This document shows, piece by piece, positions 61,601 to 62,403 of a DNA stretch of 62,403 bases. Location of the stretch: NCBI RefSeq assembly GCF_000425905.1, contig NZ_AUEI01000009.1:1-62403 (forward strand), written 5' to 3'. The DNA is from Lactobacillus psittaci DSM 15354. Its GTDB lineage: Bacteria > Bacillota > Bacilli > Lactobacillales > Lactobacillaceae. Position 1 is the stretch's first letter; every line of letters starts with the position of its first letter. The notes below the pieces were generated by a model. The model saw nothing but the letters and a program-made list of their open reading frames with translations. It did no database searches and was not told where the DNA came from. A program made the translations under genes and the position numbers.

Positions 61601-62403
61601 CCCACACCTTAAAGATGTTGAATGGGGTAATAAAGATGGTAAACCAGCTTCTGAACTAGTTAAGGGCATGAAGCCAGGTGAAACTAGAGATAAAATCCCA
61701 GCTGTTGTACACTTTGAAGATGGCTCACATAAGGATGTAACTATCAAAGTTCACATGCATGGTCAAGCAGATGACTATGATGTTCAAACTCAAAAGGTAG
61801 ATACTGATAAAGATGGTCAATTACCTGAAAATGCCGATGATGGTATTAAGAACTTAGGTGAATTACCAAAGGGAACCCATGCCGATTGGGGCAAGGATGC
61901 CCAAAAGACTGTTGACCAAACTCAACCAGGTACAGATGTTGATGTTCCAGCAGTTGTAACATTCCCAGATGGCTCAACTAAGAATGTAACTATTCCAGTT
62001 CACAAGTATGGTATTAGTGATGATGCTACAGTAACTCCTAAGGATGTAACTACTGACGATGGTACTTTGCCAGATGCTTCAAAAGGTATTGATCATGTAA
62101 GCTTTACTGATGGCCCTGACAAGACTCCAGCACAAATTATTGCTGATGGCGGCCGAATTGACTGGGGCGATGGCGCTGAAGACGCTGCTAAGAAGCTGAT
62201 GCCAGGTGAAAGTGCCAAAGTTACTGTTAAGGTAACCTTCCGTGATGGATCAGAAAAAGATGTTCAAGTAACTGTAACTCGTAAGGATAATACACCTGAA
62301 GATTCGGGCTTGAATGATCCAACAACTAAGGTCCCAGTCAAGGATAAGGATCACATTACCCCAGAAGATAAGGAAAAAGTCATCAAGAATGTAAAGGATG
62401 CCA
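55656..62403 (+). CDS. Giant YSIRK-type surface adhesin with Rib-like repeats (3' end outside window)
   Basis: The frame is open for at least 2249 codons and has no stop in the window. TTGGAGGAA precedes ATG 55656. The long signal carries the YSIRK-type motif FSLRKLSVGLVSVLMGT, with cleavage expected near TAKAD. A Ser/Thr/Asn/Glu-rich segment covers about residues 50-150. A pectate-lyase-like beta-helix head of about 550 residues follows, starting at WNDFDSALRNSNIHTIDI. From about residue 790 come about 16 divergent Rib-like repeats of 80-100 residues, each ending in a V-T-Y/F-P-D-G-S...V-x-V-x-V pattern. An LPXTG anchor is expected beyond the window. It should be a wall-anchored host or mucus adhesin; the ligand is unknown. 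Confidence 0.93.
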   Translation, partial: MLSKNNKKMRAMKMAADEQQHFSLRKLSVGLVSVLMGTTFFLTSQSTTAKADTLPVTTSSTSSSSDNQAEDTESSQEAKGNATNENELVLSSSQAKESEANATQATSSVESNNTDSQATNNNTTELTISDSNRTVNTNALTESKAQVNDASVKEVSTWNDFDSALRNSNIHTIDINADFGSNNYNNNVSRYSIASRQLTINGNGHKVDFGSIGYYMNPAADRTADITLENGTFTSKSATGPFAFLSGYDRNSKIGQPGRATHKITLKDVNIDAGQGAYANNAEIDLEGTVNINAGNYYLSPITNKKVYTETGGNRAGIEAAWIIIKPSANVTINTDHGAALANDNSDSNHKIEVGANATLNATYNHSTWGTPDAGMKTAVLSNGANGGTVIFRAGSKATFNMAHNNVTNLNGNGNSGWGDGSVLYLGAATTTIEKGATVTINNPKESHTDNSIFLRNDGTSLNVYGNLIINDGARNYTFRMDNKVTLNVGQKLGDNDFSNDNGKLIVNRDGDFYLNNDGGSLSLWGPITVNVNSGARLEINSNGITNGRGTGQGQSLLRVGNSSKLNVFKRGTFILKDSSNGAVSLVNQYGANGNFYFDNTAQVIFDISQNGSQKSRIFSLPGQLVATNDSVRAMLNPTSSITNMGTFKRVQLPLNGSGTIIGTTLHSDYQQVGYSNITNINNAIRNGQLRYLEFSTREVNKPSITGEGQGFTDNGAQLKGNVVDESTETGAVAVVYDSKNNELGRANVDDNGNFTINLAKPLLNKEGVRVRIETPRGAGAFATTVAPLGPTVKSPITVGRDQSLVGQDASQYITNKDAISNLKPGSTSFDDSDYEPTFSKAAWKSVDFDKKKGVITVTYKDNTTTDLTVDLNVKNVITDADKYTPEAGTIKVDNGHKLDGDDAYDAIKNHDDLPADKTTGYNWVVDDTHPAVDTTKPGDHKGYVQVTYEDGSKSDPVEVTVHVIGDNEKYNAVPKTLNVKKNDTVNPEDLIANREGDAIQDGKTYTKLPNGTKYDWQGTPISTKDGGVKQGQVKVTYPDGTTQVVDVTVNVYEDANVSTVVGQDINANLNEDVSSRAIDAINKPKSTNLPTDPSAYTWASKVDTSTSGDKPATVVVTYPDGSQNSVNVTVHVISDKDRYGEKIADQDIVVPINTDLTNRAKDGIANADKPADGFPQLPAGTKYSWYQDVVPSTANTNKKIGYVQVTFPDGSFTVEKVNVIVTANSKTLAETHILKPHIQQVSLGTDMSMENKEGINYAAKAVINKGDQPAGTKYRWRTGFVPDTSKPGWTSGIVVAEYTDGSINEMEAPVYVKNLAESYPVETQDISVHVGDSIDNRAKDGIYNATHAGKTNPQLPEGTTYAWYKGIVPDTKTPNRKVGYVEVTFSDKSTTVVPVNVIVTGDSQSDAEKYPLEGKDINVHLGEKVDINDGVANLDKLKNLRSEDPFTWKEGSDLDTSTVGDKDAIIIAHYQDGSSNEAKIKIHVKTMADDYKPQGSTIKASFNEDISGSNRAEEAITNSKDMPEGTNYTWKEKVDTSKAGSKPATVIVTFKDKSTKEVPVTVKVSSLANDYKDKIDVKTDTRMIHAKWKGDIKNYPAVDGIANAKTETTTDGKNYPNLTPVLKNQEPDTAIVWKTAPDLNTPGLTSGVATITFKDGSTRDVTIPVLVQTDADANTPDVTTIKVKPGTTESLDATKGVKNYGKDATHTKLPEGTKVTFDDQTGADDFAQHGVPGQTKKFPATITYPDGSTTKIEIKVHIIGDNEVYTPITQGIKTTKGNLPEARLGVENYDKDVTQDGKTISKLPDGTIVVWKNPGQAHQDISNMNPGDTKNFDAVVIYPDKTTANVSIPVTIAKDADIYPIVKQPIVLHDRTLPDKADDGLANLHKAIDFKTPQLPEGTHAEWKDKAKAQEIVKNMTPGDTVSIPADVVFPDGSTKSEGMDVIVHLHGQADDVDVKTQQVDLKPDGTLPEARKGIQDVDNIPHLKDVEWGNKDGKPASELVKGMKPGETRDKIPAVVHFEDGSHKDVTIKVHMHGQADDYDVQTQKVDTDKDGQLPENADDGIKNLGELPKGTHADWGKDAQKTVDQTQPGTDVDVPAVVTFPDGSTKNVTIPVHKYGISDDATVTPKDVTTDDGTLPDASKGIDHVSFTDGPDKTPAQIIADGGRIDWGDGAEDAAKKLMPGESAKVTVKVTFRDGSEKDVQVTVTRKDNTPEDSGLNDPTTKVPVKDKDHITPEDKEKVIKNVKDA
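58231..62290 (+). repeat. Array of about 16 degenerate Rib-like repeats within the adhesin
   Basis: Repeat units end near 58231, 58498, 58766, 59008, 59275, 59549, 59809, 60064, 60304, 60611, 60886, 61169, 61444, 61711, 61961 and 62238. Spacing is 240-307 bases, mean about 267 (roughly 89 residues). Each holds an L-P-x-G-T-x-Y/W core followed about 35 residues later by the P-D-G-S strand. The nucleotide sequences have diverged, so this is an old repeat array and not a recent tandem expansion. The last three ending in H-G-Q-A-D-D are the most alike. Confidence 0.85.

Noticed and set aside
58231-62290. Periodic repeats that could suggest a CRISPR array
   Set aside because: Period is about 267 bases, the units are divergent and lie in frame inside one coding region. 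They are protein repeats.

Overview
The window is about 62 kb of low-GC Gram-positive DNA and looks like a chromosome segment of a host-associated Lactobacillus, most probably the L. johnsonii/L. gasseri group. That placement is inferred from the AT-rich composition, strong AGGAGG-type ribosome binding sites, an Apf-type surface protein with a SLAP-like domain, a mannose-family PTS operon, a YSIRK/Rib giant adhesin and T-box control. I could not run a database search.

Layout. 1-331: end of an rRNA operon (23S 3' end, 5S, tRNA-Asn). 345-3577: mannose-family PTS operon (IIAB, IIC, IID, DUF956) behind a candidate cre site. 3662-5110: a tiny secreted peptide followed by a CPBP-type membrane protease. 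5116-7302: amino acid permease, tRNA-Thr and tRNA-Arg on the minus strand, and an SMR pump. 7374-10297: Apf surface protein, a histidine phosphatase, an LDH-like dehydrogenase and three tRNAs (two identical tRNA-Gln, one tRNA-Tyr). 10357-12280: a cytosolic beta-helix protein and a GntR/UTRA regulator with a NagR-like operator. 12279-21615: a cell-surface glycan locus (TagD, TagB/F-like transferase, Wzx-type flippase, TagA, GT4, membrane-GT2 fusion, GT32, polytopic membrane protein). 21646-23951: pncB-nadE for NAD synthesis. 23957-26800: yybP-ykoY-type Mn2+ riboswitch and a P-type ATPase. 26819-28782: SprT-like protein (probably leaderless), tRNA-Leu, ECF S component, glucosaminidase. 28831-38423: housekeeping operon pcrA-ligA-camS-gatC-gatA-gatB-dagK.

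38481-50100 is an accessory block. It holds ornithine-type decarboxylase plus a PLP lyase, divergent from an amino acid antiporter; a four-gene operon behind a MerR-type operator (Cys-hydrolase, DUF3737 beta-helix, PatB, DUF915 hydrolase); a Bax-inhibitor-1 protein; and a NhaC-family transporter under a T-box. 50178-53782: rRNA uracil methyltransferase, S66 peptidase homologue, GNAT enzyme and a 37-aa protein. 53789-55360: an APC permease on the minus strand whose leader has all the parts of a ribosome-mediated attenuator (leader peptide, 1:2, 2:3 and 3:4 pairings). From 55656 to the window end runs an open reading frame of at least 2249 codons: a YSIRK-type adhesin with a beta-helix-like head and about 16 Rib-like repeats. 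Its 3' end lies outside the window.

The most notable observations are the leader-peptide attenuator at 55146-55322, the secreted peptide/CPBP pair at 3662-5073, the 19-bp-spacer MerR-type promoter at 43591, the tyrosine-or-isoleucine T-box ahead of the NhaC-family gene, and the putative leaderless mRNA of the SprT-like protein.
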